Below, piece by piece: positions 1 to 9,076 of a stretch of 64,000 nt of DNA. A program made the translations under genes and the position numbers. The DNA is from Dromaius novaehollandiae. Lineage: Eukaryota > Chordata > Aves > Casuariiformes > Dromaiidae. Below the pieces are notes generated by a model. It had not been told where the DNA came from. It searched no databases and worked only from the letters and a program-made list of their open reading frames with translations. Numbering within the stretch: the first letter of the stretch is position 1; each line of letters opens with the position of its first letter. The stretch lies in assembly GCF_036370855.1 (NCBI RefSeq), contig NC_088111.1, positions 18,759,501 to 18,823,500 of the forward strand, in the 5' to 3' direction.

Positions 1-85
1 GGCCCCAGGCAAGCCGGCCGCTGACATGTGGCAAATGATGCAGCTGAAGAAGAAGGTAGAAACGAATGAAGAGGGAGTGACAAAG
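1..85 (+). CDS. C16orf96: C16orf96 exon 1 of window (5' edge uncertain)
   Basis: Reading from position 2 gives a Lys/Glu/Met-rich stretch containing MWQMMQLKKKVETNEEGVTK, ending in phase 0 at AAG with donor gtgaga at 86. An AG at 7-8 could be the acceptor, or the exon may start before the window. Confidence 0.7.
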
Positions 86-3000
86 GTGAGAAACCTGTCC
101 TCTGGAGTGTCCCTGTGTCTGGTGACGCTGCAGGCCGGCCCATTGGCTCACTTATGTGCCATCTGGCCCAGCGTGCTGCCCTACGCAGTGTCCTGCCCTA
201 CGTAATGACCTGCCCTACGCAGTGACCTGCCCACATGTGTATCCTCTCCCATAGTGCTGGGGAGGTCGCCGAAGCACTGAGGCGTGTTTTTGCACCCATG
301 GTCTGGCTGACATGGGCCTAGCTCCTTCCCTGAGACTCATTAAAGAGTAGTATTTTAACACTGCTGCTGACCAAAGGTGGGTTTGGTCATTTCTCACCTG
401 CCACGGAGGTTCTAGTGATATTTTCTCTTGAGATTTAGGTCCCTTGGGTCCCATCCTGCATCCCAGCAAGGGTCACTCTCCAGAGACCAGGCTCTGAGCA
501 GGGCACTTTGCCGTACTCCGTCGCTGGGGGCCAGCGCCTGTCCCTCCCGTCCCCATCCTGTGCCTGTGCAGCCCCCGTGCTGGATACCCCAGCAGCTCCC
601 TGCACTGGGCCTGGGACCTGGGGCTGGGATGGCGCTGGCTGGAGCACACAGCCCTCCACTCACCTGGCAGGGCCGTGGCGCCCAAAACGTGCTCCTTTTC
701 TCACCTCTTCCCTGCGTTACTGTGAGCGGCTGAGCTGCGGGCGGCAGTGGTGGTGTCCCGCAGGCAGCTGTCCCCACGCCAAGTCAGGATCCCTTAGGAG
801 ATGTTCACATGCCGCAGGTTCAATTTATTTGGCTGTCGATGTTTAGACTGTGAGTCAGAACTGTAACGTGTGAAAACAGCACTGTCCTCCTCACTCGAGC
901 CACGGGTTGCAGCACAAAGATATCTCAGCTGCGGTCACTGTGCTCCCTGCCCGGCTTGGAGAGGGGCCGGAGTCCAGGCTGCTTTCTGCAGCGCCGGCTG
1001 GACTGCCGACTTCTCCGCAGGCCGCACGGGGCTGGCCTGGAGCAGAAAACCAAGACATCTTTTCATCTCTTCTGAGACCTGGGGCTGGTCCCATCTCACA
1101 TTTTCATGACCTTGGCTTTGAGAACAGCTATGGAGCAAAGGGGACAGCACTTTGCTGGGGTGAAGAGCCTGGAGCTGGGCTGCCGGTCCCCTTGGGCACC
1201 CTTTGTTTCTCTTTGGGAGAGCTGAGTGGGAGCTGCCCCACTCCTTCGGCATGGTCACGGGCTGGACAGACGTGGCCGATGCCATGGCAGCTGCTCTGGG
1301 ACTTACTCCTGTATCCCGGAGACACTCCTAAACCCGCGTCTTTGCCATGTGCTGCTCAGCCTCGCTTCTCTCCGCCAGCACGGCTGGGTAAGAGCATCTT
1401 GGCTGGGATAATCCTCCTCTGTGGACCCGGAGCCTGGTACAGACCCAGCAGCACAAGCTGAACCACAAATTGCTCGTGCAGCAAAGCCGGACACTGTCCG
1501 GGGGTGCAGGCTGGCGTCACACCGCAGCTGGCACGAGAAGCGCTTGCATGCCGCAGGGCAGGAGGCCTGATCCAAGCACTGCGGCAAGGCCACCCGAGCC
1601 TGCAAGGCTGCCCAAGCCCTGCGGCAGCCGCTTCCCCGTCACGCTAGCTCGGCGTGACCCCTTTCGTCAGCGTGACTGCAGGAGCTGGCCTGGCTGGTTT
1701 GGTTTCATGGAGGGATGGGTTTCAGCCAAAATGGGCCAGACCCCCCACAGACGATGGTGCAGGGTAGCAGCAGGAGATGCACAGGTTTGTGCATCAGTGC
1801 CTGCGGGAAGGAATCCCTTTGCAAAAGTGTTTTGGGGATCCTTTGTGGGCAGAGCCTTCTGCTGGGCTGCCTGTGCTTGGGAAGGACTTTGAACGTGCCA
1901 CCTCCTCGCGTGCGGACACTGGCAGAGCTCTGGCGTTAGCCTTCATCCCCCTCTCCTAGGCAGTGGGATCCCCTCCGTCCTGGGCGCTGTTCATCGCGCA
2001 TGGTCAGCATGATGGAGGTTGTCCATCCTGTAGCAGTGCCTGGCACCTGCCCATGCCACGATGGTCCCCTGGGCAAGCTGGGGACACCCCTGGGAGCGCA
2101 GTGCTCCCACCATGGGATGAGAGCAGGAAGGTCCGCCAACATCAAACTGTGCCGTGGGATGAACGCATCTCCTTACCAAGGAGGGCAGGCCCAGGGCAGG
2201 CAGTTTGGCAGCACGTGCCCTGGTGTTGGGCAGGCAATGAATCCTTCCTTTGGCACTGATGCCCCCGCTTCCCTGTGCCCTCTCGTATTCCTCAGGCCAT
2301 CAACACGCTGCAGGAGCTGCTCACCACCATATGCTCCCTGAAAACTACCGTCGAGGCCTTCCAGGAGGAGCTGCAGCTCTTGAAGGACAATTTGCAGAAG
2401 GTGCATATGGGAAGCCAGGTTGGCTGTTGGAGAGCAGAAGGGTTGGGCTCCCGTGGGGGGGCCTGCATGGGCGGCAAGGGGGAACGGGGTGATGGGGAGT
2501 GAGGTCTCAAGCCCAGGCTCCCTCTCACATCAAAGCTAAGCTGGGAGATGTGGGATCTGCCCCACAAGCCTGGGGCTTTGGACAGAGGCTGCCTGCAGCT
2601 GCAGAGCCCAGCTCCGTCCTGGGCTGCCCGCTGCCGATCCCTGCCAATGCCGATCCCTGGCAACGCCGATCCCTGGCGATGCTGATCCCTGCTGATGCCT
2701 CTGTTTGACAGACTGGCTTGGAGGATCTGCGAGAGCGTTTGGGACGGCTGGATGAGCACAGCCACCTCCTGCAGAGCCTCCTGGACCAAATGGTGAGTGA
2801 GTGGGGAGACACCAGGCAGAGTGGATCCGAGCCAGCCCCTCCAGTGCCTGGTGCTCAGGGGCACTCAGCTGCCCACCAGCTGGGACTGTCCCCAAGCTGC
2901 TGCCCAGGGTCAGGTCTTGGCAAATCTATATGGGAAACAGGTTTAGGCCTCCTGAGGGCTCCCCTGGACCCAGCTGAGCAGCGCTGATGTGTCCAGAAGA

Positions 3001-6000
3001 GGACCTAGCCTAGTGAGGCTCTTCCTATGGGATCTGTGGACACAGATCCCGTAGGTTCCCCCACAGGAGTCCCTCTCTGGTCAAGCTCCTGGCCGGTGGA
3101 GTAGGGACCCCTGGCACAGGGGACATCCACTGCTGCCCCACAGTGTCCTGGCGTGGTGGCTTTCCCCCAGCCACCTCTGCTGCTCTTGTCCCACCTGCCC
3201 GGTGGTGCAGGCAGAGCAGCATCACCCCGGGACACAGCAGCGTGCACACAGGGGCAGATTTACCCCTTGATTTTGGATGTGTGTCTCTGCACCGGGCTAA
3301 AGTCCATGAGGTCGGTGGGCCTGGGAGCTGTCCTGCCCCGGCGCATGTGCGCGGGGGATGTTTTCAGCCCTCTGCGCCCAGGGCTGAGCCCAGGAAGACA
3401 GGTTTCGCTGCAGGGCAGTTTTACGCCCAGCCCCGGGGCACCTGCGGGGTCAGGATGGTGCTGGGCACTGCTGGAGATGGCGGCAAGGTTTGGGGAAGTG
3501 TGAAACAGCAGCTCTTCTCTCCCGGCCGCAGGCGGAGGTGCGCGCGGAGCTGAGCGCCTGGCCCCGGCCGGCCGACACGGTGCGCTGGAGCAGTCTCTGC
3601 GAGGCGCTCGCCAGCGAGGTTCGCGCAGGCTCCCGGACGCGGGGCACCTCTGCCGGGATGCAGCGGCTCGTGGGGCAGCCGCCTTCCGGCCGGGGCTCCC
3701 CAGAGACACGGGGCCGTCAGTGCCCTTCGGCTCCGGGACGGCTCAGCGTTCTTGGTTCTCCCCAAAATCTCCAGAGCTGTTTTGTTCCAGAAACCCCGTG
3801 CCCAGGAGCCCAGCCCGGAGGCCGTGCAGGAGCTGGCCCGCCAGGCCCTGCGCAGGCTGAGCTGGCTGCCGGAGCAGCACGAGGCCATGGGCGCCCGCGT
3901 CGCCCGCCTCGAGAGCCAGCTGCAGCAGCCCGGTGAGTGCAGGCGGTCACCGCTGGGCTGTGCCCCTGGGCCCCATGGCCCTTATGGGGTGGGCACAGCA
4001 CAGGATGGGCTCAGCCATCCCAGCTGGGTCTCCAAGGTCCCCTTACCCAGCTCGCAGCAGGGCTGGGACACATCTAGCAGGGACCGTGGTCACCTGCCTG
4101 CTGTGGCTCTCCCCCAGCACCCACGAGTGCCCTTGCCCTGGCCGTGCCCGCTGGGGCTGGTGGCAGGGCTAGGAGACCTCCACAGCTGCAGAGCCACCCG
4201 GGTTGGGGACAGTGCCATGCCTGGAGCCTGCAGCATCCGCAGCAGCAGCCCGGGAGTAAAGCTTTGCTGTTCTTTTTCAGCCAACTTCGGTACCTTGGAT
4301 GACATAGCTGCCAAACTGGAGAAGATGCAGAGTGATGTGAAGCACCTGGAGGACGAAGGGGGGAAGGTGCCTGGCCTGCAAGGCTTCGGTGGGAGCTGCT
4401 GGCAGGCCTTGGGGCGGCAGCCCTGGCACACTGCTCGCTGCGGGCCACACTGCCGCGTCCTCCTGGGGTCCCCCTGCTAGTCCCTCACTGGAGACATCTG
4501 CGAGCCCACATCCCCCGCAGTGTCCCTCTTCACCCAGGCCACGGCCCTTACCAGGGATTGCATTTCGCCCTCCCCAGGCGTTGGACTTCCGCAAGGATGT
4601 GCTGGAGCAAGTGGGGCAGCTGCGGGAGCAGTGCACCAGGCTGCAGGAGACTGCGGAGCGGCTCTGGAGTGACACTGAGGACATCCAGGTAAGCATGGCC
4701 TAGGCAGCCCCGGGCTTGGCAGTGCTCCAAGAGCAGCTCCTGCTGTGGTTAGTGTCCAAACTGGACTGGAAACACAGTCTCTGCTGTGGTAGCGGAGAGC
4801 TTCCCTCAGCCGTGGTGCTTCCCCTGCAAGGCTGAGGGCTCCGGCCAACCCTGGGAGACTTGGCACATTGGGATTTTGCTGCTGGACCATCCTGGGGGAG
4901 CAGGGGCTGGAGTGGCATGAGCCAGTGGGCTCAGAGGGGGGTGGTGGGACGCTGCGGCCCCCCAGGCAGTGGTGGGGCGTGTGGTTGGCACTCAGTGACG
5001 GATGCATCACCCATGAGCAGAGCCTGCGCGAGATGGTGGAGCGTCTGGACGTGAGCAAAGCAGACAAGGCCCTGCTGGAGCAGGGCATGGACATTGTGAG
5101 TAGAAACACCCCAAAGAGCCCTGGGGCCTCTGCACCACGTGTCTGAGATGGCAGCAGTGCTATTATTTGCCCCTTGAGCCCCATGACTCTTTGGTATCTC
5201 ATCCCCATGGAGATGGGAGCCAAGGGGGTCTCCTCACTGGCCTTTCTCTGAGCTACAAAAGCCACCCCAAGATCTGCCCCCTGGCTCCTGGGCACCCTGC
5301 CTTTCCCCACAGCGTGGGGACATGGGGACCATCCCTGCACCTGCAGTGACAACCCCTGCCCTGCTGCGTGCCTGGCCCCGGGGCTGGAGGCTGGCGGGTA
5401 GCAGAGCTCCTGTCCCCTGCCCCAGCCTGGGCCCGCTCGATGGCAGCTCTGTGCGTGGCAGGGGCAGGGGTGGGGGCCGCAGGAACGGCCCTGGCACCCT
5501 GCCTCCCTTAGAAAGCAGACAAGGCTGAGCTGGAGACCAAAGTGAGCCAGGAGGAGCTGCAAAGCGCCATAGCCCAGCTGAGCGAGATGATGCACGACCT
5601 GCTGCAGAAGATGTCTCTGCAGGACCAGGACTGGCAGAAAGCCCTGGAGAAGCTCGTCAGCGACATGGACTCCAAGGTAGCCTCACCACCCAGAAAGGGT
5701 GGCAGGGACGGATGGACGGGGGCGGTCTCAGGGCTCCCTGCTCCAGGCCAGAATGGGGCCTGGTTCCCCTCTTGTGCTGCCGAGCAGGGAGGGTGAACGC
5801 TCTGCTGGTACCAAGAGACAATGGTACATGTGTTGGGACTGGGCACGTGTCCCAGGGTGTCTCCCAGCATCCTTCAGGGATTAGCGAGCCCGCAGGGCCC
5901 CTTTGAGGGCTGCAGCATCCCCTGAAATGGCTTGCCACAGAGGCAGTGTTGGGGTGGGCTGAGCCCACTGGTCCCCCCTTGTTCTCCTCCCTCAGGTGGA

Positions 6001-8157
6001 CCACATGGCATTGGACCCCCTGCGGGTGCAGCTGGAGCGGGTGTGGAAGTTCACCAAGAAGTACCTGTGCCAGGGACCCCCCTTCACTGCCAACAGTGCC
6101 GCTGGCTTTAAGAGGTGAGGGATGCTGGATCCCATCCTGGCCTGGCCTGTCCTCTCCCATCCCATCCCATCTTGTCCTATCCCATCCCATCCCGTCCTGT
6201 CCCATCCTGTTCTGTCCTGTACTCTCCTATCCCATCCCATCCCATCCTGTCCTATCCCATCCCATCCCATCCATCCTGTCCTGTCCTGTCCTGTCCCATC
6301 CTGCCCTATCCCATCTTGTCCCATCCCATTACACCACACCACATCCCATCCCATTCCATGCCACGCTGTCCTGTCCTGTACCATCCTATTCTGTCCTTTC
6401 CTGTCCTATCCCATCCCGTCCTGTCCCCTCCCATCTTATCTCATCCTGTCTTGTCCCATCCCATCCTGTCCCATTCCATCCCATCTTGTCCCGTCCTGTT
6501 TTGTCGCATCCCGTTACACCACATTCCATCCCATCCCATGCCGTCCTGTCCCATCCCATCCCGTCCTGTGGGGAGGTCTCTCGATGGGGGTTGCTTCTTC
6601 CCAAACCCCGTCTGTCCCAACTTGCACACGGGCGCAGGCCACCCGTGGGCCCCCGTGAGGTCCCTGACGTGCTGGCGGGGGGAAGGTGCTGCCGACATGT
6701 CCCGAGCGGCCGCCCCTGTGTTGCAGGCAGCTCTTCGAGCGGGTCAAGTGCATCTCTTGCGACAGACCCCTGACGATGGCCCCCAGGCCGTGAGTAGCTC
6801 GATGGGACCACGCCACCACGCCGCGTTTCCACTAGAGGCCACTGCCCGACTTGGTGTTTGCATCCCTGTCCCCAGGCAGCTGGTGACCGTCCGAAAGGCC
6901 AACCTGCTCGGCTGGCCCCGGCCGGCCAGTGCCAACGGCTACGAGTACCTGGCGCGCCGGGCGCTGGCGAGGTGAGGGCCTGCGGGTGCCGGCGCGGCCG
7001 CGGTGGCCTGTGCCGTGCGCTGGTGCCGCGGCTTTGCCAGCCCATACGCTGGAGACGCTGCGGGTTTGGACCTGCCCGGGGCTGCGGCTTGCCCGCTGCA
7101 GGCCGCCGTCCCACTGGGGCGGAGGGACGAGCCCCGCCACGGGAGTCCCTCTCCTTTTGGGGTGTGGGGTCCACAGCGAGCCCTGGGCAGCAGCGGGCTC
7201 CTGGGCCGGGCAGGCGGGTGACGGCCAGCGCTGTCCTCCCAAGGGAGGGCGAGGAGAGCGCGGCGGCCAGCCTGGGCCCCGGCGTCGCACAGCAGCACTG
7301 GCCTGGCGACGAGCGCGCCGTGAGTCCCGCTGGGCAGCTGTCCACCTCCAGCTCCCTCACCACCGTGTGCCCCTACGGAGGCCCGACCGCTTTCACCGCT
7401 GAGAACGTGAGCCCCTGGGCCTGCGTGGCCCCCCCGCGTCCCGACGCGCGGCCCCATGCGTCCTTGTGCACTGGAAAGCCGCTGAGCCCACGGGCCGGGT
7501 GCAGCCTCGGCGCCCATCCGATGCTGCCGGCTGTTCTTCCCTCTAGACGGAAGTGGATATTTTGGGCATCAATGGGGTGCTGTACAAGGGCAGACTGTGC
7601 TCAGGGGCCACCAACAGGACTGTCACCCTGGAAAGGGACTTCCCAGGTAAGGAGGCGGCGCCAGGGGCTGTGTTACCTCGCGCCGGGATGGCTGGAGCCA
7701 GCGGGTCCCGTTGGCGGTGCCTGGCCTGGCGCTGCCGGCTCAGCCCCGCGCCGTGGCTCGCTTCCCCGCTCGGGCCTGAGCGGTTGGCGGCGGCTGCCCA
7801 ACAGCCCAGCCGTGCGTCTCACCGCGCTAATGCCTCCGTCCTTCACCCCGCAGGAATGAAGACCTTCCAGCCTTCCTCCCGGCAGCCCGCGGAGAAGACG
7901 CATCCTGCCAAGTACGGCAGCCGCTACGTGTCCCCGTACTCGTGTGAGTCCCAGTGGACGCGGGCTCGCCCTGCTGCCCGAGCGCTCCGGGTGCTGCGGC
8001 AGGCACCGGGCTGTCGGGCCCCGCGCGGGGCGCTGCCTGAAGGCACCGTTTGTCCTTCTGCCCTGCAGGCGCTGCCCTGCGGGCCAGGGCCCCGTCCTCG
8101 TCCTCGGGAGGCCGGCGGCAGGATGCCCCAGGCGGCGGCAGCGCGGCAGGCGTCTGA
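2..8157 (+). CDS. C16orf96: C16orf96 orthologue (DUF4795 protein), 3' half, about 16 exons
   Basis: The product is a DUF4795-family protein. C16orf96 itself has no established function; its paralogue QRICH2 acts in sperm flagella. Exons: 1/9-85, 2296-2400, 2712-2792, 3532-3618, 3791-3932, 4281-4366, 4578-4688, 5021-5095, 5512-5676, 5996-6114, 6727-6789, 6876-6971, 7244-7406, 7547-7646, 7854-7943, 8069-8157. Phases chain without a frameshift over 523 codons plus the first partial exon, and the last exon ends in TGA. The first half is heptad-rich coiled coil. The DUF4795 part follows, with QDQDWQKALEKL (exon 9), CISCDRPLTMAP (exon 11) and LLGWPRPASANGYEYL (exon 12). The tail has VSPYS and a Ser/Gly-rich end. 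The 5' end lies outside the window. QRICH2 is the alternative identity, but UBALD1 and MGRN1 as neighbours favour C16orf96. Exon 4's 3' edge is uncertain, and exons between 86 and 2295 could have been missed. Confidence 0.87.
86..2295 (+). other. C16orf96 intron, GC-rich
   Basis: This is 2.2 kb of GC-rich intronic sequence with a 17 bp tandem repeat near its start. I see no exon with good signals on both sides and a DUF4795-like translation, but short exons of this fast-evolving gene could be hidden here. Confidence 0.6.
177..232 (+). repeat. 17 bp tandem repeat, 3.3 copies
   Basis: The unit TGCCCTACGCAGTGACC occurs at 177-193, 194-210 and 211-227 with one to three differences per unit, followed by five bases of a fourth unit. 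Confidence 0.9.
2296..2400 (+). CDS. C16orf96: C16orf96 exon 2, coiled coil
   Basis: A 35-codon exon, phase 0 at both ends, with acceptor ttcctcag and donor gtgcat. It encodes a clear heptad pattern (INTLQELLTTICSL, then FQEELQLLKDNLQK) with leucines at a/d spacing. Confidence 0.85.
2633..2696 (+). repeat. 16 bp tandem repeat, 4 copies
   Basis: The unit GCCGATCCCTGGCAAC occurs four times end to end (2633-2648, 2649-2664, 2665-2680, 2681-2696). It stops 15 bases before the exon starting at 2712, so it covers the expected branch-point region. Confidence 0.92.
2712..2792 (+). CDS. C16orf96: C16orf96 exon 3, coiled coil
   Basis: A 27-codon exon, phase 0 at both ends, with acceptor tttgacag and donor gtgagt. 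It encodes LEDLRERLGRLDEHSHLLQS followed by LLDQM, an amphipathic leucine-rich helix. A 16 bp tandem repeat lies just upstream, where the branch point should be. Confidence 0.85.
2793..3531 (+). other. C16orf96 intron 3
   Basis: This is a 739 bp GC-rich intron between a good donor (gtgagt) and acceptor (ggccgcag). I see nothing else in it. Confidence 0.7.
3532..3618 (+). CDS. C16orf96: C16orf96 exon 4 (donor uncertain)
   Basis: Acceptor ggccgcag is followed by an open frame reading AEVRAELSAWPRPADTVRW and on to EALASE. The donor GAG|gttcgc is weak. An alternative phase-0 donor, ACG|gtgcgc, would end the exon near 3579. Both keep the frame with exon 5. Confidence 0.65.
3791..3932 (+). CDS. 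C16orf96: C16orf96 exon 5
   Basis: This exon is 142 bp, starting in phase 0 after ttgttccag and ending one base into a codon at donor gtgagt. It encodes a charged helix with PSPEAVQELARQALRRLSWL and then ARLESQLQQP. Confidence 0.82.
3933..4280 (+). other. C16orf96 intron 5
   Basis: This is a 348 bp phase-1 intron with donor gtgagt and polypyrimidine acceptor tctttttcag. No further feature is seen. Confidence 0.8.
4281..4366 (+). CDS. C16orf96: C16orf96 exon 6
   Basis: This exon is 86 bp after the strong acceptor tctttttcag. It completes the split codon GCC and reads NFGTLDDIAAKLEKMQSD, then VKHLEDEGGK, before donor gtgcct. The helix is heptad-like. Confidence 0.85.
4578..4688 (+). CDS. C16orf96: C16orf96 exon 7, coiled coil
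   Basis: A 37-codon exon, phase 0 at both ends, with acceptor ctccccag and a good donor, CAG|gtaagc. It reads ALDFRKDVLEQVGQLREQC and then TRLQETAERLWSDTEDIQ, continuous amphipathic helix. Confidence 0.87.
4689..5020 (+). other. C16orf96 intron 7
   Basis: This is a 332 bp phase-0 intron with donor gtaagc. The antisense strand stays open over a long stretch here, but that is a GC-composition shadow. Confidence 0.75.
5021..5095 (+). CDS. C16orf96: C16orf96 exon 8
   Basis: A 25-codon exon, phase 0 at both ends, with acceptor atgagcag and donor ATT|gtgagt. It encodes SLREMVERLDVSKADKALLE. The KADKA.LE motif recurs at the start of the next exon, as is typical of DUF4795 proteins. Confidence 0.85.
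5096..5511 (+). other. C16orf96 intron 8
   Basis: This is a 416 bp phase-0 intron, GC-rich, with nothing else recognisable. It separates the two exons that carry the KADKA.LE motif. Confidence 0.75.
5512..5676 (+). CDS. C16orf96: C16orf96 exon 9, DUF4795 core
   Basis: A 55-codon exon, phase 0 at both ends, with acceptor ctcccttag and donor AAG|gtagcc. It opens with KADKAELETKVSQEELQSAI and later has DQDWQKALEKLVSDMDSK, the most diagnostic helical block of DUF4795. Confidence 0.9.
5677..5995 (+). other. C16orf96 intron 9
   Basis: This is a 319 bp phase-0 intron with donor gtagcc and acceptor ccctcag. No other feature is seen. Confidence 0.75.
5996..6114 (+). CDS. C16orf96: C16orf96 exon 10, DUF4795 core
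   Basis: This exon is 119 bp. Acceptor ccctcag; it begins VDHMALDPLRVQLERVWKF and runs to NSAAGFK plus two bases of an Arg codon, with donor gtgagg. The pentamer satellite begins soon after the donor. Confidence 0.9.
6148..6572 (+). repeat. CCCAT/CCTGT pentamer satellite
   Basis: About 425 bp is built from 5 bp units, mostly TCCCA, TCCTG and TCCCG in irregular order, filling most of the intron between 6114 and 6727. The plus strand is pyrimidine-rich. The minus strand has many GGG runs two to three bases apart, so it could form G-quadruplexes. Long open frames on both strands here are artefacts of the repeat lacking stop codons. Confidence 0.95.
6727..6789 (+). CDS. C16orf96: C16orf96 exon 11, CISCDRPL signature
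   Basis: This 63 bp exon finishes the Arg codon and reads QLFERVKCISCDRPLTMAPR, ending in phase 2 at donor gtgagt. The CxxC followed by DRPL is the hallmark of the DUF4795 family and could bind metal, though that is inference. Confidence 0.93.
6876..6971 (+). CDS. C16orf96: C16orf96 exon 12
   Basis: This exon is 96 bp, with acceptor gtccccag and donor gtgagg. It encodes QLVTVRKANLLGWPRPASAN followed by GYEYLARRALAR. Phases agree with both neighbours. Confidence 0.88.
6972..7243 (+). other. C16orf96 intron 12
   Basis: This is a 272 bp phase-2 intron of very high GC with donor gtgagg. No other feature is seen. Confidence 0.75.
7244..7406 (+). CDS. C16orf96: C16orf96 exon 13
   Basis: This exon is 163 bp, with acceptor cctcccaag and donor AAC|gtgagc. 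It encodes an acidic/alanine-rich start (EGEESAAAS) and then SSSLTTVCPYGGPTAFTAEN, probably a disordered linker. Confidence 0.82.
7547..7646 (+). CDS. C16orf96: C16orf96 exon 14
   Basis: This exon is 100 bp, with acceptor ttccctctag and donor CAG|gtaagg. It encodes EVDILGINGVLYKGRLCSGA, then TNRTVTLERDFP plus one base of a Gly codon. ILGINGVLYKGR is the kind of conserved beta-rich block seen C-terminally in this family. Confidence 0.88.
7854..7943 (+). CDS. C16orf96: C16orf96 exon 15
   Basis: This exon is 90 bp, with acceptor accccgcag. It encodes MKTFQPSSRQPAEKTHPAKY and then GSRYVSPYS plus one base, with donor gtgagt. It is basic and probably disordered. Confidence 0.83.
8069..8157 (+). 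CDS. C16orf96: C16orf96 terminal coding exon
   Basis: Acceptor gccctgcag. The split Cys codon is completed and a low-complexity Ala/Ser/Gly/Arg tail of 28 residues follows, ending at TGA 8155-8157. The tail is recognised by phase and acceptor only, so a different final exon is possible. Confidence 0.72.
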
Positions 8158-9049
8158 GCTGGCCGGGGAGGGCCACAGCTCGCCCCCCCCGCCGCCATCA
8201 CAAGTGGAAATGGCGCGGGGGGACCGGGACCACCAAGGCTGTGCTGCAAGGGAGAGGGGGTCTGCCCGGGGACAGGTGGCCCTGCAGCCTGAGGACCGTC
8301 CCCGGCCCTGCCTGGCCTCAGGGATTGGAGAGGTGGGGGCGATGCTGCCGGGGCCTCTCCTTCCCCTTGGCCCAGGCTGTGCTCGGGGACCTCCCTCGCA
8401 GCCGCTCGTCGCGGCGGGGCGACTCCGCGGCCCATAAAGGTGCTCCCTGCTCAGCTGCCTCCCCGTGTGGTCCCTGCGTACGCCAGGCTATGTGGGGCGT
8501 CCTCGGAGCCCTGGCCTGGGCGAGCTGAGCCACGCCGGGAGCGACCGGGCCCAAACCGCCGCGTCCCACGCGGGGCGGCAAAGCCATGCAGCATGCGCAG
8601 CCCAGCCACGACGCTCCGGTCTGGCCCTGGATTTTCTGATCCCACCACTCCCGGTGGGCTTGGGCTAGCCAGAGGCAAGCTGCCGCACCATGCGGTCCTC
8701 TCGCCCGTCCCTCCAACACCTTCGTGCTTGGTGACCTCTGGCTTCACCTGCGTTCTGAGGAGAGGGACAGGTCCCCTCCCTGTGTCTCCCCAGGGCCGCT
8801 GTCCCCACTGGTGGGCTCTGTGCCTCACAGTCCTCACGCACCACGTGCCGGCCGTGACACATGGCTCGGACCTGGCCGAGGGAGCTGGCCCTGGCCTGTT
8901 GGCTTGGCCCGGTGCGGGCTGCCCCACGGGACAGGCTGAGCCACGCAGCCTTGGGGCACGACCCCACGCAGGCGAGCCCCCAGCTCCAGCCCTTGCTGTC
9001 CAGCCTCCATCGAGGCCATCTGAGAAGCCAGGGAGATGCGGCCCCCGGT
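8158..9049. other. C16orf96 3' UTR and convergent intergenic gap
   Basis: This GC-rich, non-coding stretch lies between the C16orf96 stop and the likely UBALD1 cleavage site. No canonical AATAAA is seen on the plus strand. A CATAAA variant at 8433-8438, followed by a GT-rich stretch near 8464, is the best poly(A) candidate for C16orf96. Confidence 0.5.
8433..8438 (+). terminator. Possible variant poly(A) signal CATAAA of C16orf96
   Basis: CATAAA lies about 280 bp after the stop codon and is followed by a GTGTGGT-type element. This is a weak, non-canonical signal. Confidence 0.3.
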
Positions 9050-9070
9050 GCAACCATCACTCATACAGTG

Positions 9071-9076
9071 TTTATT
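9071..9076 (-). terminator. UBALD1: UBALD1 poly(A) signal AATAAA
   Basis: TTTATT on the plus strand reads AATAAA on the UBALD1 strand. It sits in an AT-rich patch 1.3 kb after the stop codon, with TG-rich sequence downstream (toward lower coordinates), so cleavage is expected near 9050-9060. Confidence 0.75.

Noticed and set aside
4477-5595. 372-codon open frame on the minus strand
   Set aside because: It is antisense to C16orf96 exons 7-9 in GC-rich DNA where stops are rare, and has no recognisable domain.
6115-6975. Long open frames of Pro/Ser/His/Ile-rich repeats (and Gly/Trp/Asp-rich on the other strand)
   Set aside because: They are translations of the pentamer satellite, whose units lack stop codons in several frames. 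They have no splice or start support.
1-8157. QRICH2 as the identity of the first gene
   Set aside because: QRICH2 shares DUF4795, but in human it lies on 17q25. Adjacency to UBALD1 and MGRN1 matches C16orf96.
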